Positions 7,786-15,709 of a stretch of 64,000 bases of DNA are shown here, piece after piece. The position numbers were made by a program, and so were the translations under genes. The notes beneath the pieces are model-generated. The model saw only the letters and a list, made by a program, of their open reading frames with translations, was not told where the DNA came from and did no database searches. Positions within the stretch are counted from its first letter, which is position 1, and every line of letters starts with the position of its first letter. The DNA lies in the NCBI GenBank assembly GCA_030247725.1, contig JAOTRT010000008.1:62001-126000 (forward strand). Direction: 5' to 3'. This stretch comes from Candidatus Nitricoxidireducens bremensis (lineage in GTDB: Bacteria; Pseudomonadota; Gammaproteobacteria; Burkholderiales; Rhodocyclaceae).

Positions 7786-9075
7786 ATGAACCCCCACGAT
7801 TGCGCCGCGCTCGCCGAACGGCTCAACGCCGGCTGCCAATGCAGCTCCCTGGACCGGGAGCGGCTGCGCGCCGAGCTGGAGCACGAGAGCCCCGGTTTCT
7901 ATGCCGAGGTGATGGAAGGCCGGCCCCACCTGTTCTCCGCCGCCATGGTCTTCGTCGGCGCCCGCCATGGCCGGCGCATGGCCGAGATCGTCACCGCCAT
8001 CGAGCGCGTCGTCGCGCTGTCCGCCTACCGAGACCATGTGCTGGCCTGGGCGCCGGAGATCGCGCGCACCGACAGCCGGGCGCGCAGCGTCTTCCTCGGC
8101 TACGACTTCCATCTCGGCGAGCACGGGCCCCGGCTCATCGAGATCAACACCAACGCCGGCGGCGGCCTGCTCAACGCCATCCTCGCCCGTGCCCAGCAGG
8201 CCTGCTGCGACGAGGTGCGTGCCGTACTGCCCGGCGACCTGGGCGGCGACACGCCGGAGCACCTGTTCATGGAGATGTTCCGCGCCGAATGGGCGGCCTG
8301 CCGCGGCGACGCGCCGCTGCGGGCCATCGCCATCGTGGACGACGATCCCGCCGCCCAGTACCTGCATCCCGAATTCGTCCTCTTCCAGCGTCTGTTCGCG
8401 CGCCACGGCATCAAGGCCCTGGTTTGCGACCCGCAGGACCTCATGCACTGCCACGGCAGCCTGTGGGTGGAGGAGACGCGCATCGACCTCGTCTACAACC
8501 GGCTTACCGACTTCGCCCTCGAAGAACCCGCCCATGCCGCCCTGCGGCTGGCCTGGCTCGACGACGCGGCCGTGGTGACGCCCCATCCGCGCGCCCACGC
8601 CCTCTACGCCGACAAGCGCAACCTCGTCGCCCTCTCGGACGACGCCCTGCTGGCATCCTGGGGTGTGGACGCGGAAACCCGCACCGTGCTGACGGCGGGC
8701 ATTCCGCGCACCGAACGGGTGGCGGCGGAACGGGCCGACGACTTCTGGGCGCGGCGCAAGCAGCTGTTCTTCAAGCCCGCCGCCGGCTACGGCTCCAAGG
8801 CCGCCTACCGCGGCGACAAGATCACCAAGCGCGTGTTCGACGAAGTGCTGGCCGGCAACTACATCGCCCAGGCCCTGGTGCCGCCGTCATCGCGCCGGCT
8901 GGAAGTGGACGGCGAAGCGGTGGAACTCAAGCTCGACCTGCGCAACTACGTCTACAACGGCCATGTCCAGCTCGTGGCGGCCCGCCTCTGGCAGGGCCAG
9001 ACCACCAACTTCCGTACCCCCGGCGGCGGTTTCGCCCCGGTGCTGACGGTGTCGCCGGCGAAGGAGCCCGCATGA
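7786..9075 (+). CDS. ATP-grasp-like enzyme of unknown substrate
   Basis: Protein of 429 residues resembling ATP-grasp or glutathionylspermidine-synthase-type enzymes. Visible marks are LIEINTNAGGGLLNA at about residue 118, LFFKPAAGYGSKAAYRG at about 325 (a candidate nucleotide-binding strand and loop), and VELKLDLRNYVYNG near the C-terminus, which could supply metal ligands. It is predicted to catalyse ATP-dependent ligation of a carboxylate to an amine or thiol, substrate unknown. It overlaps mobB by 4 nt and is the first gene of the mobB-moeA-moaD-moaE run, so a role tied to molybdenum cofactor or an associated thiol is possible. That is inferred only from position. An ATG at 7786 follows the previous stop by 10 bp. 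Confidence 0.65.
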   Translation: MNPHDCAALAERLNAGCQCSSLDRERLRAELEHESPGFYAEVMEGRPHLFSAAMVFVGARHGRRMAEIVTAIERVVALSAYRDHVLAWAPEIARTDSRARSVFLGYDFHLGEHGPRLIEINTNAGGGLLNAILARAQQACCDEVRAVLPGDLGGDTPEHLFMEMFRAEWAACRGDAPLRAIAIVDDDPAAQYLHPEFVLFQRLFARHGIKALVCDPQDLMHCHGSLWVEETRIDLVYNRLTDFALEEPAHAALRLAWLDDAAVVTPHPRAHALYADKRNLVALSDDALLASWGVDAETRTVLTAGIPRTERVAAERADDFWARRKQLFFKPAAGYGSKAAYRGDKITKRVFDEVLAGNYIAQALVPPSSRRLEVDGEAVELKLDLRNYVYNGHVQLVAARLWQGQTTNFRTPGGGFAPVLTVSPAKEPA

Positions 9076-9563
9076 AGGTCTTTGGATTCGCCGGCTATTC
9101 CGGCGCCGGCAAGACCACCCTGATCGAGGCCCTGATCCCGCGCTTCACGTCCCGCGGACTCACGGTGTCCCTCATCAAGCACACCCACCACAACTTCGAC
9201 GTGGACCGGCCCGGCAAGGATTCCTACCGCCATCGGGAAGCCGGCGCCACGGAAGTGATGCTGGTCTGCGACAACCGCTGGGCCATCATGCACGAACTGC
9301 GCGGCCGGCCCGAGCCGAGCTTCGAGGAGCAGCTGGCGCGTCTGTCCCCCTGCGACCTGGTGCTGGTGGAAGGCTTCAAATACACGCCCATCCCGAAGCT
9401 GGAAATCCACCGGCCGGCCAATGGCAAGCCCTTCATCTGGCCCGAGAACCCGGATGTGGTGGCCATCGCCAGCGACGTGAAGCTGGACGTGCCCAAGCCC
9501 CAGTTCGACCTCAACGACCACGCGGCCATCACCGCCTTCATCCTGGAAACCACGGGACTATGA
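9072..9563 (+). CDS. mobB: Molybdopterin-guanine dinucleotide biosynthesis adapter MobB
   Basis: GTP-binding protein of 163 residues. The P-loop GYSGAGKTTL is at residues 8-17, followed by IKHTHH and the family-typical DRPGKDSYRHREAGA, with CDLVLVEGFK as the Walker B-like strand. MobB assists MobA in attaching GMP to molybdopterin. The C-terminus (HAAITAFILE) is normal for the family. It overlaps both neighbours by 4 nt (ATGA), making a tightly coupled translational unit with moeA. Confidence 0.92.
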   Translation: MKVFGFAGYSGAGKTTLIEALIPRFTSRGLTVSLIKHTHHNFDVDRPGKDSYRHREAGATEVMLVCDNRWAIMHELRGRPEPSFEEQLARLSPCDLVLVEGFKYTPIPKLEIHRPANGKPFIWPENPDVVAIASDVKLDVPKPQFDLNDHAAITAFILETTGL

Positions 9564-10771
9564 GCGCAAAGAAACCTCTGCTGCCTTTCGAGGAAGCCCT
9601 CGACAAGCTCCTCGCCGCCGCCCGCCGCGTCAAGGGCGTGGACCGGCTGCCCCTGTGGGAGGCCGTCGGCCGCGTGCTGGCCGAGCCGGTGGTGTCGGCC
9701 ATCGACGTGCCGCCCCTGGACAACAGCGCCATGGACGGCTACGCGGTGCGCCTGGCCGACGTGACGGCGCCGGGCGCGCGGCTCGCCATCGCCCAGCGCA
9801 TTCCCGCCGGCAACGTCGGCCATACCCTGGCGCCCGGCACGGCGGCGCGCATCTTCACCGGTGCGCCGGTACCCCCCGGCGCCGACGCCGTGGTGATGCA
9901 GGAGCTCTGCGAACATGCGGGCGAGGATGTGATGATCAACCACGTGCCCAAGCCTGGCGAGCACATCCGCCGGGCCGCCGAGGACATCGCCGCCGGGGCC
10001 GAGGTGCTGGCCGTCGGCACGCGACTGCGGCCCCAGGCCATCGGCATGGCCGCTTCGGTGGGTGCGGCCCAGTTGGCCGTCTACCGGCGGCTCTCCGTCG
10101 GCCTGCTGTCCACGGGCAGCGAGCTGGTGCAGCCCGGCGAGCCCCTGCCGCCGGGGGCGATCTACAACTCCAACCGGGCCATGCTGGTGGCCTTGCTGGA
10201 AGGCCTCGGCTGCCAGGTGGAGGATCTGGGCAACGTACCCGACACCCTGGCAGACACCCGCAAGGCCCTGCGCAAGGCCGGCGCCCTGCACGATCTGGTG
10301 ATCACCACCGGCGGCGTCTCCGTCGGTGAGGAGGACCATGTGAAGCCCGCCGTCGAGGCCGAGGGCGAACTGGGCCTCTGGAACATCGCCATCAAGCCGG
10401 GCAAGCCCCTGGCCTTCGGCAAGGTGGGCAACGCGGACTTCATCGGCCTGCCGGGGAATCCGGTGGCCGCCTTCGCCACCTTCCTCATGCTGGTGCGGCC
10501 CTTCATCCTCAAGTGCCAGGGGGCGAGTGCCCTGGCGCCGCGCCGCCTGACGCTGACCGCGGGCTTCGAGTGGACCAAGCCTGGTCCGCGCCGGGAATTC
10601 CTGCGTGCCCGCTACGGCGCCGATGGTTGTCTGGAGCTTTTCCCCAACCAGAGTTCCGCCGTGCTGACGTCGACACTCTGGGGCGACGGCCTGGTGGACA
10701 ATCCGGCCGGGCAGGTGATCCGTGCCGGCGACGCCGTGAGCTTCCTGCCCTTCGCCGATCTGCTGGAGTGA
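9560..10771 (+). CDS. moeA: Molybdopterin molybdenumtransferase MoeA
   Basis: Enzyme of 403 residues that inserts molybdate into adenylylated molybdopterin. Typical MoeA segments are PPLDNSAMDGYA (about 53-64), RIFTGAPVPPGADAVV, GEHIRRAAEDI, and the MPT-binding core ITTGGVSVGEEDHV and IKPGKPLAFG followed by GLPGNPVAA. The C-terminal barrel is present (REFLRARY ... NQSSAVLTS). The ATG overlaps the mobB stop and moaD starts 4 bp after its stop, consistent with one operon. Confidence 0.95.
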   Translation: MSAKKPLLPFEEALDKLLAAARRVKGVDRLPLWEAVGRVLAEPVVSAIDVPPLDNSAMDGYAVRLADVTAPGARLAIAQRIPAGNVGHTLAPGTAARIFTGAPVPPGADAVVMQELCEHAGEDVMINHVPKPGEHIRRAAEDIAAGAEVLAVGTRLRPQAIGMAASVGAAQLAVYRRLSVGLLSTGSELVQPGEPLPPGAIYNSNRAMLVALLEGLGCQVEDLGNVPDTLADTRKALRKAGALHDLVITTGGVSVGEEDHVKPAVEAEGELGLWNIAIKPGKPLAFGKVGNADFIGLPGNPVAAFATFLMLVRPFILKCQGASALAPRRLTLTAGFEWTKPGPRREFLRARYGADGCLELFPNQSSAVLTSTLWGDGLVDNPAGQVIRAGDAVSFLPFADLLE

Positions 10772-10775
10772 TGCG

Positions 10776-11024
10776 ATGAAGCTTCTCTATTTCGCCGGCC
10801 TGCGGGAGACCCTTGGACTTGCCGCGGAAGACTTGGCACTGCCGGCGGGCGTGGACACCGTGGCGCAACTGCGGTCCCATCTTGCCGCCCGCGGCGGGGC
10901 CTGGGAGGTGTTCACCACATCGAAGAGCCTGCGCGCCGCCGTCAATCAGGCCATGGCCGGGACGGATTCACCGGTGCGCGAGGGCGACGAAGTGGCCTTC
11001 TTTCCCCCCGTCACGGGAGGCTGA
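10776..11024 (+). CDS. moaD: Molybdopterin synthase sulfur-carrier subunit MoaD
   Basis: Small ubiquitin-like beta-grasp protein of 82 residues ending in the diagnostic Gly-Gly tail (FFPPVTGG), which is adenylylated and thiocarboxylated to donate sulfur to MoaE. It starts with KLLYFAGLRETLG as in other MoaD proteins. It follows moeA by 4 bp. Its partner moaE lies 351 bp further on, beyond a paired-hairpin element. MoaD and MoaE genes are usually adjacent, so the gap is abnormal. Confidence 0.93.
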   Translation: MKLLYFAGLRETLGLAAEDLALPAGVDTVAQLRSHLAARGGAWEVFTTSKSLRAAVNQAMAGTDSPVREGDEVAFFPPVTGG

Positions 11025-11047
11025 AATGAAACTTCCTCGAACCCGCT

Positions 11048-11374
11048 GTGGTGCGCGCTCGGGCCGGCGGGGTGCCCTGCCCCGCTCCATGTCATCCGTC
11101 GCCGCCCTGCGGCCGGCTCCTCCTTCTTTACTTACGCGGAGCAGGACACCCCACCGGCCCGAGCGGATTGAGCCATGGAGGTCTGGCGGCCCGGCTGCAC
11201 CAGCGTATCCAGCCAAGGATGGCGGGTATCCGACTCCCGCAAGTAAAGGAGGAGGGCCGGTGCTCTTTCGGCCCGGAGGACATGGAGGGAGTCGGATACC
11301 CGCCGTCCTTGGCTTGCACCGCACCTCCCCGTCTCATGCGTCGCGGAAGACGCACAGCAGCATGGAACATCTGA
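11048..11374 (+). CDS. Questionable small reading frame spanning element copy 1
   Basis: A GTG-initiated frame of 108 residues crosses the paired-hairpin element and ends with TGA one nucleotide before the moaE ATG. The equivalent frame in copy 2 (30063-30401) encodes a closely similar product through the shared blocks (ARAGGVPCPAPCHPSP, LLLLYLRGAGHPT, EEGRCSFGPEDMEGVGYP) and also ends one nucleotide before the next ATG. Seven of about twelve differences between copies fall at third positions of this frame. However, the region is open in several frames on both strands because it is palindromic and stop-poor, so it may be non-coding. A second frame, 11026-11379, starts 1 nt after the moaD stop and overlaps the moaE ATG. 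Confidence 0.25.
   Translation: MVRARAGGVPCPAPCHPSPPCGRLLLLYLRGAGHPTGPSGLSHGGLAARLHQRIQPRMAGIRLPQVKEEGRCSFGPEDMEGVGYPPSLACTAPPRLMRRGRRTAAWNI
11057..11314 (+). repeat. Paired-hairpin interspersed element, copy 1
   Basis: Two long imperfect palindromes lie side by side. Hairpin A pairs 11057-11085 with 11136-11164 (29-nt arms, three mismatches, all C/A on this strand). Hairpin B pairs 11211-11238 with 11287-11314 (28-nt arms, one T/G wobble). The A loop and the reverse complement of the B loop share a core (CTCCATGTC, a GC-rich centre, then CTCCTCCTT and TTTACTT), so the element looks like two related units placed head-to-head. The same A-B structure recurs inverted at 30123-30380. It sits inside the moa operon between moaD and moaE. 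There is no transposase and no obvious target duplication. Confidence 0.85.
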
Positions 11375-11375
11375 A

Positions 11376-11822
11376 ATGAGCATCTCGGTCCAGGAAGCGG
11401 ATTTCGATGTGGGCGCGGAAATCGAGGCCCTGAGCGCAGACGATGGCGGCGCCGGCGCGGTGGCGAGTTTCGTCGGCCTGGTGCGCGGCGAGGCGGACGG
11501 CATTGCCGCCATGACCCTCGAACATTATCCGGGCATGACGGAGAAGGCCCTGGCCGAGATCGTCGTCGAGGCGCAGGCGCGCTGGCAGTTGCGGCGCGTG
11601 CGCGTGATCCATCGCTATGGCCGCCTGCTGCCCGGCGAGCGCATCGTCTTCGTCGGCGTGTCCTCCTCACACCGCGGCGACGCCTTCGCCGCCTGCGAGT
11701 TCGTCATGGACTACCTGAAGACGCGGGCGCCGTTCTGGAAAAAGGAGGAGACGCCGGACGGCGCGCGCTGGGTGGACGCGCGCGAGTCCGACGAGGCCGC
11801 CGAGCGCCGCTGGCGCTCCTAG
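11376..11822 (+). CDS. moaE: Molybdopterin synthase catalytic subunit MoaE
   Basis: Protein of 148 residues. It joins two MoaD thiocarboxylates to precursor Z to form the molybdopterin dithiolene. Family marks are VGLVRGEADGIAAMTLEHYPGM, near residues 38-59, VIHRYGRLLPGERIV, the VSSSHRG segment, and APFWKKEE with the catalytic Lys. It starts 61 nt beyond hairpin B of the repeat element and ends 12 bp from the convergent chemoreceptor gene. Confidence 0.95.
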   Translation: MSISVQEADFDVGAEIEALSADDGGAGAVASFVGLVRGEADGIAAMTLEHYPGMTEKALAEIVVEAQARWQLRRVRVIHRYGRLLPGERIVFVGVSSSHRGDAFAACEFVMDYLKTRAPFWKKEETPDGARWVDARESDEAAERRWRS

Positions 11823-11834
11823 CGGCAGTCCCGG

Positions 11835-13472
11835 TCAGGCCAGGCGGAAGCGGGAGATCGCGGCGCGCATCCCGCGCGACATTTCCTGCAGGTTGCGGGC
11901 GGCGGCTTCCGTGGCCTGGATTTCGTTCACCCCCTGCTCGGTCGCCTCGGCGATGCGCTCGATGCGCACGGCAATCTCGTTGCTCGCCGCGCTTTGTTCG
12001 CGGATCGAGTCGCTGATGCCGGTCACCACATGGGTCACGTTCTGGGCGCCTTCGCGGATGCGTTCGATGGACTCGCCCGCCCGATTCGCCAGGGTGGCGC
12101 CCTGGGTCGCCTGCTCCTCGCCGCGGGACATGCTGGCGACGGCGGTATGGGTGCCTTCCTGGATGCGCGCGATCATGCTCGCGATCTCGGTGGTCGAGGT
12201 GGCCGTGCGTTCGGCCAGCTTGCGTACCTCGTCGGCCACCACGGCGAAGCCACGCCCCTGTTCGCCGGCTCGGGCGGCTTCGATGGCCGCATTGAGGGCC
12301 AGCAGGTTGGTCTGGTCGGCGATCTCCTTGATCACATTCACGATGGAGTTGATATCTTCCGAATGGCGTTCCAGGTCCTGGATCTGGGACGAGGATTCAT
12401 GCACCGCTTCGGATAGCCGGTGGATTTCCTCGGAAGCCTGATGGATGACGGCGTGCCCCTCGTCGGCGAGGGTGCCGGAGTTGGCCGCGATGTCATTGGC
12501 CTCGCGGGCGCTTTGGGCGATCTGGTCGATGCTCACCGTCAGTTGCTCCACCGCCGCGGCGATGGCCTGGGCCGCCTCGTTCTGTGCCGATGATCGCTCC
12601 GAGACATGCGTGGCTCCGGCAAGCAGCGTGTCCGCATCGTCGGCGAGGCCTGCCGCCTGGCGGTCGATTTCGGCGAACATCGTGCGCAGGCTCTCCTGCA
12701 TCTGCTTCATGCTGGCGAGCAGGCTGGATGTGTCGTCGGCGCGGCAGGCGATGGTTCCGCTCAGGTCGCCCGAGGCAATGCGCCGGGTCGCTTCCACGGC
12801 CTCGGCCGGCTCGCCGCCGAGCAGGCCCAGCAGGTAGCGACGCAGCATCACGAGGGGCACGATGATGATGAGGCCGATGACGATGCCCCAGGCGAGGAAC
12901 TTTACGGCCGCCTCCCGGAAGCGGGCGTTTACGTCGTCGATGTAGATGCCCGTGCCGACGATCCAGCCCCAGGGCGCGAAGCCCTTGACGTAGGAAATTT
13001 TCGGTACCGGGTCCTTCTCGCCGGGTTTGGGCCAGTAGTAATCGACGTAGCCGGCGCCGTCCTTCTGCACGACGGCGACGAACTCGTTGAACAGCAGTTT
13101 GCCGTTGGGGTCCTTGAGCTGGGACATGTCCTTGCCGTCCAGCTCGGGCTTGGCCGCATGCATGACGACGCGCGGCACCATGTCGTTGATCCAGAAATAC
13201 TCGATCTTGTCGTAGCGCATGGCGCGCACGGCAACAAGGGCGGCCTTCTGGGCGTCCTCCTGGGACATGCGGCCTTCCCGCGCCGCCTGCTCGTAGCTGG
13301 CGATGGCGCCGTGGGCTACTTCCACCAGGTTGCGCACCTTTTCCTGGCGGTCCTGCAACAGCATGGAACGTTCGTTGAACAGCACGACGACGAACAGGGC
13401 GACCAGCGCCGTCATCGCGGCCACGGTGATGAGGATGAGCCGCTTGCTCAGCGACATCTGGGATGAGCTCAT
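11835..13472 (-). CDS. Methyl-accepting chemotaxis protein with single Cache domain
   Basis: Chemoreceptor of 545 residues. It has a membrane segment at about 10-32, a periplasmic single-Cache domain (about 35-185, with [10 protein letters not shown] and [16 protein letters not shown] typical of sCache_2), a second membrane segment (about 190-212), a HAMP region ([13 protein letters not shown]) and a long signalling coiled coil. The hairpin tip reads [20 protein letters not shown], followed by [16 protein letters not shown], the contact site for CheA/CheW. sCache_2 domains often sense small carboxylates. No CheR-docking pentapeptide is seen at the C-terminus (SRFRLA). No chemotaxis genes adjoin. 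Confidence 0.92.
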   Translation of the reverse strand: MSSSQMSLSKRLILITVAAMTALVALFVVVLFNERSMLLQDRQEKVRNLVEVAHGAIASYEQAAREGRMSQEDAQKAALVAVRAMRYDKIEYFWINDMVPRVVMHAAKPELDGKDMSQLKDPNGKLLFNEFVAVVQKDGAGYVDYYWPKPGEKDPVPKISYVKGFAPWGWIVGTGIYIDDVNARFREAAVKFLAWGIVIGLIIIVPLVMLRRYLLGLLGGEPAEAVEATRRIASGDLSGTIACRADDTSSLLASMKQMQESLRTMFAEIDRQAAGLADDADTLLAGATHVSERSSAQNEAAQAIAAAVEQLTVSIDQIAQSAREANDIAANSGTLADEGHAVIHQASEEIHRLSEAVHESSSQIQDLERHSEDINSIVNVIKEIADQTNLLALNAAIEAARAGEQGRGFAVVADEVRKLAERTATSTTEIASMIARIQEGTHTAVASMSRGEEQATQGATLANRAGESIERIREGAQNVTHVVTGISDSIREQSAASNEIAVRIERIAEATEQGVNEIQATEAAARNLQEMSRGMRAAISRFRLA

Positions 13473-13572
13473 TTTGTGTCTCCCGCAGGAGTGGGTCGGA
13501 ACCTCGCCGCCTCTACGCGATCACGGTAGAAGTGCAGTGCATGGTAAGCCTGATGGATTTGTAGGGGTATAA

Positions 13573-13598
13573 GCCTTTTGTATTATATGACGAAAGGC
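13573..13598. promoter_or_regulatory. Inverted repeat in AT-rich chemoreceptor upstream region
   Basis: GCCTTTTGT (13573-13581) and ACGAAAGGC (13590-13598) form a 9-bp inverted repeat with one mismatch around an AT-rich centre. It lies about 100 bp upstream of the chemoreceptor start, inside the only AT-rich block of this gap. An operator or promoter element is plausible; the regulator is unknown. Confidence 0.35.
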
Positions 13599-13659
13599 AT
13601 ATTATGGACGGGTATTCCCTACCCGCAGGCCAGTCCGGGTGCGGGTCCCGGGACTGGCG

Positions 13660-13687
13660 CCGGCGCCGGGGGATGCCCCGGCGCCGG
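13660..13687 (-). terminator. Perfect 12-bp GC hairpin after phoH
   Basis: CCGGCGCCGGGG (13660-13671) and CCCCGGCGCCGG (13676-13687) form a perfect 12-bp stem with a 4-nt loop, directly behind the phoH stop. There is no U-tract, so it may act as a mRNA-stabilising hairpin or a weak terminator between phoH and the chemoreceptor. Confidence 0.45.
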
Positions 13688-13691
13688 GAAA

Positions 13692-15146
13692 TTACAGCAC
13701 TTCGGCCGCGTGGTCGGCGAGCCGCGAGCGCTCGCCGCGCTGGAGGGTGATGTGGCCCGAATGGGGCCAGCCCTTGAAGCGGTCGACGACGTAGGTCAGG
13801 CCCGAGGAGCCCTCGGTCAGGTAGGGCGTGTCGATCTGGGCGATGTTGCCGAGGCAGACCACCTTGGTGCCGGGACCGGCGCGGGTGATCAGGGTTTTCA
13901 TCTGCTTCGGCGTCAGGTTCTGCGACTCGTCGATGATGAGGAACTTGTTGATGAAGGTGCGACCGCGCATGAAGTTGAGGGACTTGATCTTGATGCGGCT
14001 GCGGATCAGGTCCATGGTGGCGGCGCGGCCCCAGTCGCCGCCGTAGCTGCCGCCGGTCTGGCTGCTTTTCTCGTCGCTGTCGGCGGGACGGTTGAGGACG
14101 TCCAGGTTGTCTTCGATGGCGCCCATCCAGGGCGTCATCTTCTCCTCCTCGGTGCCGGGCAGGAAGCCGATGTCCTCGCCCACCGGCACGGTGACGCGGG
14201 TGACGATGACCTCCGAGTAGCGCTTGGTTTCCAGGGTCTGGGTGAGGGCGCTGGCCAGGGTCAGCAGGGTCTTGCCGGTGCCGGCCTGGCCCAGCAGGGT
14301 GATGAAGTCGATCTCCGGGTCCATCAGCAGGTTCAGTGCGAAGTTCTGTTCCCGGTTGCGTGCCGTGATGCCCCAGACGGCGTTCTTGGCGTGGCTATAG
14401 TCGGTGAGGGTGGACAGCACCGCCTTGCGGCCGGCGCCCTCGCGCACGAAGGCGTGGAAGGGCTTGTCGCCGTCCTCCAGGTGGACGAACTGGTTAACCA
14501 GCATGTCCGGGCAGCGGGGACCCTGCACCTGGTACCAGGTGCGGCCGTCCTCCTTCCAGGATTTCATGTCCTTGCCGTGGGTCTCCCAGAAGTCGGCGGG
14601 CAGCTCCATCATGCCGGTGTAGAGGAGGTCCGTGTCCTCCAGCACCTTGTCGTTGAAGTAGTCCTGCGCGTCCAGGCCCAGGGCGCGGGCCTTGATGCGC
14701 ATGTTGATGTCCTTGGTCACCAGGATCACGTGGCGCTTGGGGAAGGTCTCCCGCAGGTGCATGGCCACGGCGATGATCTGGTTGTCGGCCCGCGCGGTCG
14801 GCAGGGAGGACGGCAGTACGCTGTTGATGGCCTCGGTCTGGAGGAACAGGCGGCCGGTGGCGAGTTCCCGCGAGGGCAGGGCGAGGTCGATGCCGCGCTT
14901 GATGTGGTCCTCGCAGCCGGAGACGATCTCGTCGAGGGTGCGGCTGGCCTGGCGCGCGTTGCGGGCGACCTCGGACATGCCCTTCTTGTTGGCGTCCAGT
15001 TCCTCCAGGGTCATCATGGGCACGAAGACGTCGTGTTCCTCGAAGCGGAACAGGCTCGTCGGGTCGTGCATGAGCACGTTGGTGTCGAGGACGAAGAGCT
15101 TGGTGTTCTTAGGGGCAGCGGGCTTGGACGTGCGCTTGGCGTTCAT
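13692..15146 (-). CDS. PhoH-family ATPase with N-terminal PIN domain
   Basis: Protein of 484 residues. An N-terminal PIN-type ribonuclease domain (about 15-150) starts KLFVLDTNVLMHDP, with further acidic residues in TLEELDANKKG. The C-terminal PhoH ATPase domain (about 245-480) has Walker A GQAGTGKTLL and Walker B FLIIDESQNL. PIN-PhoH proteins are predicted RNA helicase-nucleases. The ATG at 15146 is preceded by a strong GGAGGT site; the longer upstream frame reads through the intergenic region and is rejected. It lies 95 bp downstream of bcp on the same strand. Confidence 0.92.
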   Translation of the reverse strand: MNAKRTSKPAAPKNTKLFVLDTNVLMHDPTSLFRFEEHDVFVPMMTLEELDANKKGMSEVARNARQASRTLDEIVSGCEDHIKRGIDLALPSRELATGRLFLQTEAINSVLPSSLPTARADNQIIAVAMHLRETFPKRHVILVTKDINMRIKARALGLDAQDYFNDKVLEDTDLLYTGMMELPADFWETHGKDMKSWKEDGRTWYQVQGPRCPDMLVNQFVHLEDGDKPFHAFVREGAGRKAVLSTLTDYSHAKNAVWGITARNREQNFALNLLMDPEIDFITLLGQAGTGKTLLTLASALTQTLETKRYSEVIVTRVTVPVGEDIGFLPGTEEEKMTPWMGAIEDNLDVLNRPADSDEKSSQTGGSYGGDWGRAATMDLIRSRIKIKSLNFMRGRTFINKFLIIDESQNLTPKQMKTLITRAGPGTKVVCLGNIAQIDTPYLTEGSSGLTYVVDRFKGWPHSGHITLQRGERSRLADHAAEVL

Positions 15147-15241
15147 GGGGACCTCCCTGGATGGGACGGCCCCACGATAGCCAGAGCCCCCGCCGCGGAA
15201 GGCGGCGAGGAGGCGGCGGAATCCGCGCTTTTTTCGGGGTA

Positions 15242-15709
15242 TTACAGTTCGGTGACGGCCTTGAGCACTTCGGCGGCGTGGCCGTCCGCCTTCAACCCGC
15301 GCCATTCCCGGCGCAGCACGCCGGCGGCGTCGATGAGGAAGGTGCTGCGCTCGATGCCGAGCACCTGCTTGCCGTACATGTTCTTGGTCTTGATGACGCC
15401 GAACAGCCGGCAGACGGCCTCGTCGCCGTCGGCGATCAGTTCGAAGGGCAGGCCCAGCTTGGCCTTGAAGCCTTCGTGGGACTTGAGGCTGTCGCGGGAG
15501 ACGCCGACGACGGCGCAGCCCCGCTTGGCGAATTCCCCGTGCAGATCGCGGAACTGCCCGGCCTCGGTGGTGCAGCCCGGCGTGTTGTCCTTGGGGTAGA
15601 AGTAGATGACGACCGGCTTGCCACGTTGGGCGGAGAGCTTGAACTCGCCGCCCGTGGCGGCGGCGGCGAAGTCGGGTACTTCAAGCCCGACGGCGGATGG
15701 AGTGGTCAT
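15242..15709 (-). CDS. bcp: Thioredoxin-dependent peroxiredoxin (Bcp/PrxQ type)
   Basis: Peroxiredoxin of 155 residues that reduces hydroperoxides. The peroxidatic Cys is in YPKDNTPGCTTEAGQF, about residue 46. The resolving Cys found five residues later in E. coli Bcp is replaced by Gly, so this is a 1-Cys form or uses a more distant Cys (the one in DEAVCRLFG). Its ATG overlaps the arnD stop by 4 nt, so it is translationally coupled to the arn genes although the functions are unrelated. Confidence 0.9.
   Translation of the reverse strand: MTTPSAVGLEVPDFAAAATGGEFKLSAQRGKPVVIYFYPKDNTPGCTTEAGQFRDLHGEFAKRGCAVVGVSRDSLKSHEGFKAKLGLPFELIADGDEAVCRLFGVIKTKNMYGKQVLGIERSTFLIDAAGVLRREWRGLKADGHAAEVLKAVTEL

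Noticed and set aside
11057..11164. Hairpin A of the repeat as an intrinsic terminator of moaD
   Set aside because: No T-tract follows, the stem is 29 bp long with a 50-nt loop, and the same structure recurs elsewhere as part of a two-hairpin unit; a repeat element explains it better.
15200..15241. Terminator GCGG-AAT-CCGC followed by TTTTTT between phoH and bcp
   Set aside because: The T-tract is on the plus strand, opposite to both genes, so it cannot terminate them; no plus-strand transcript is expected here.
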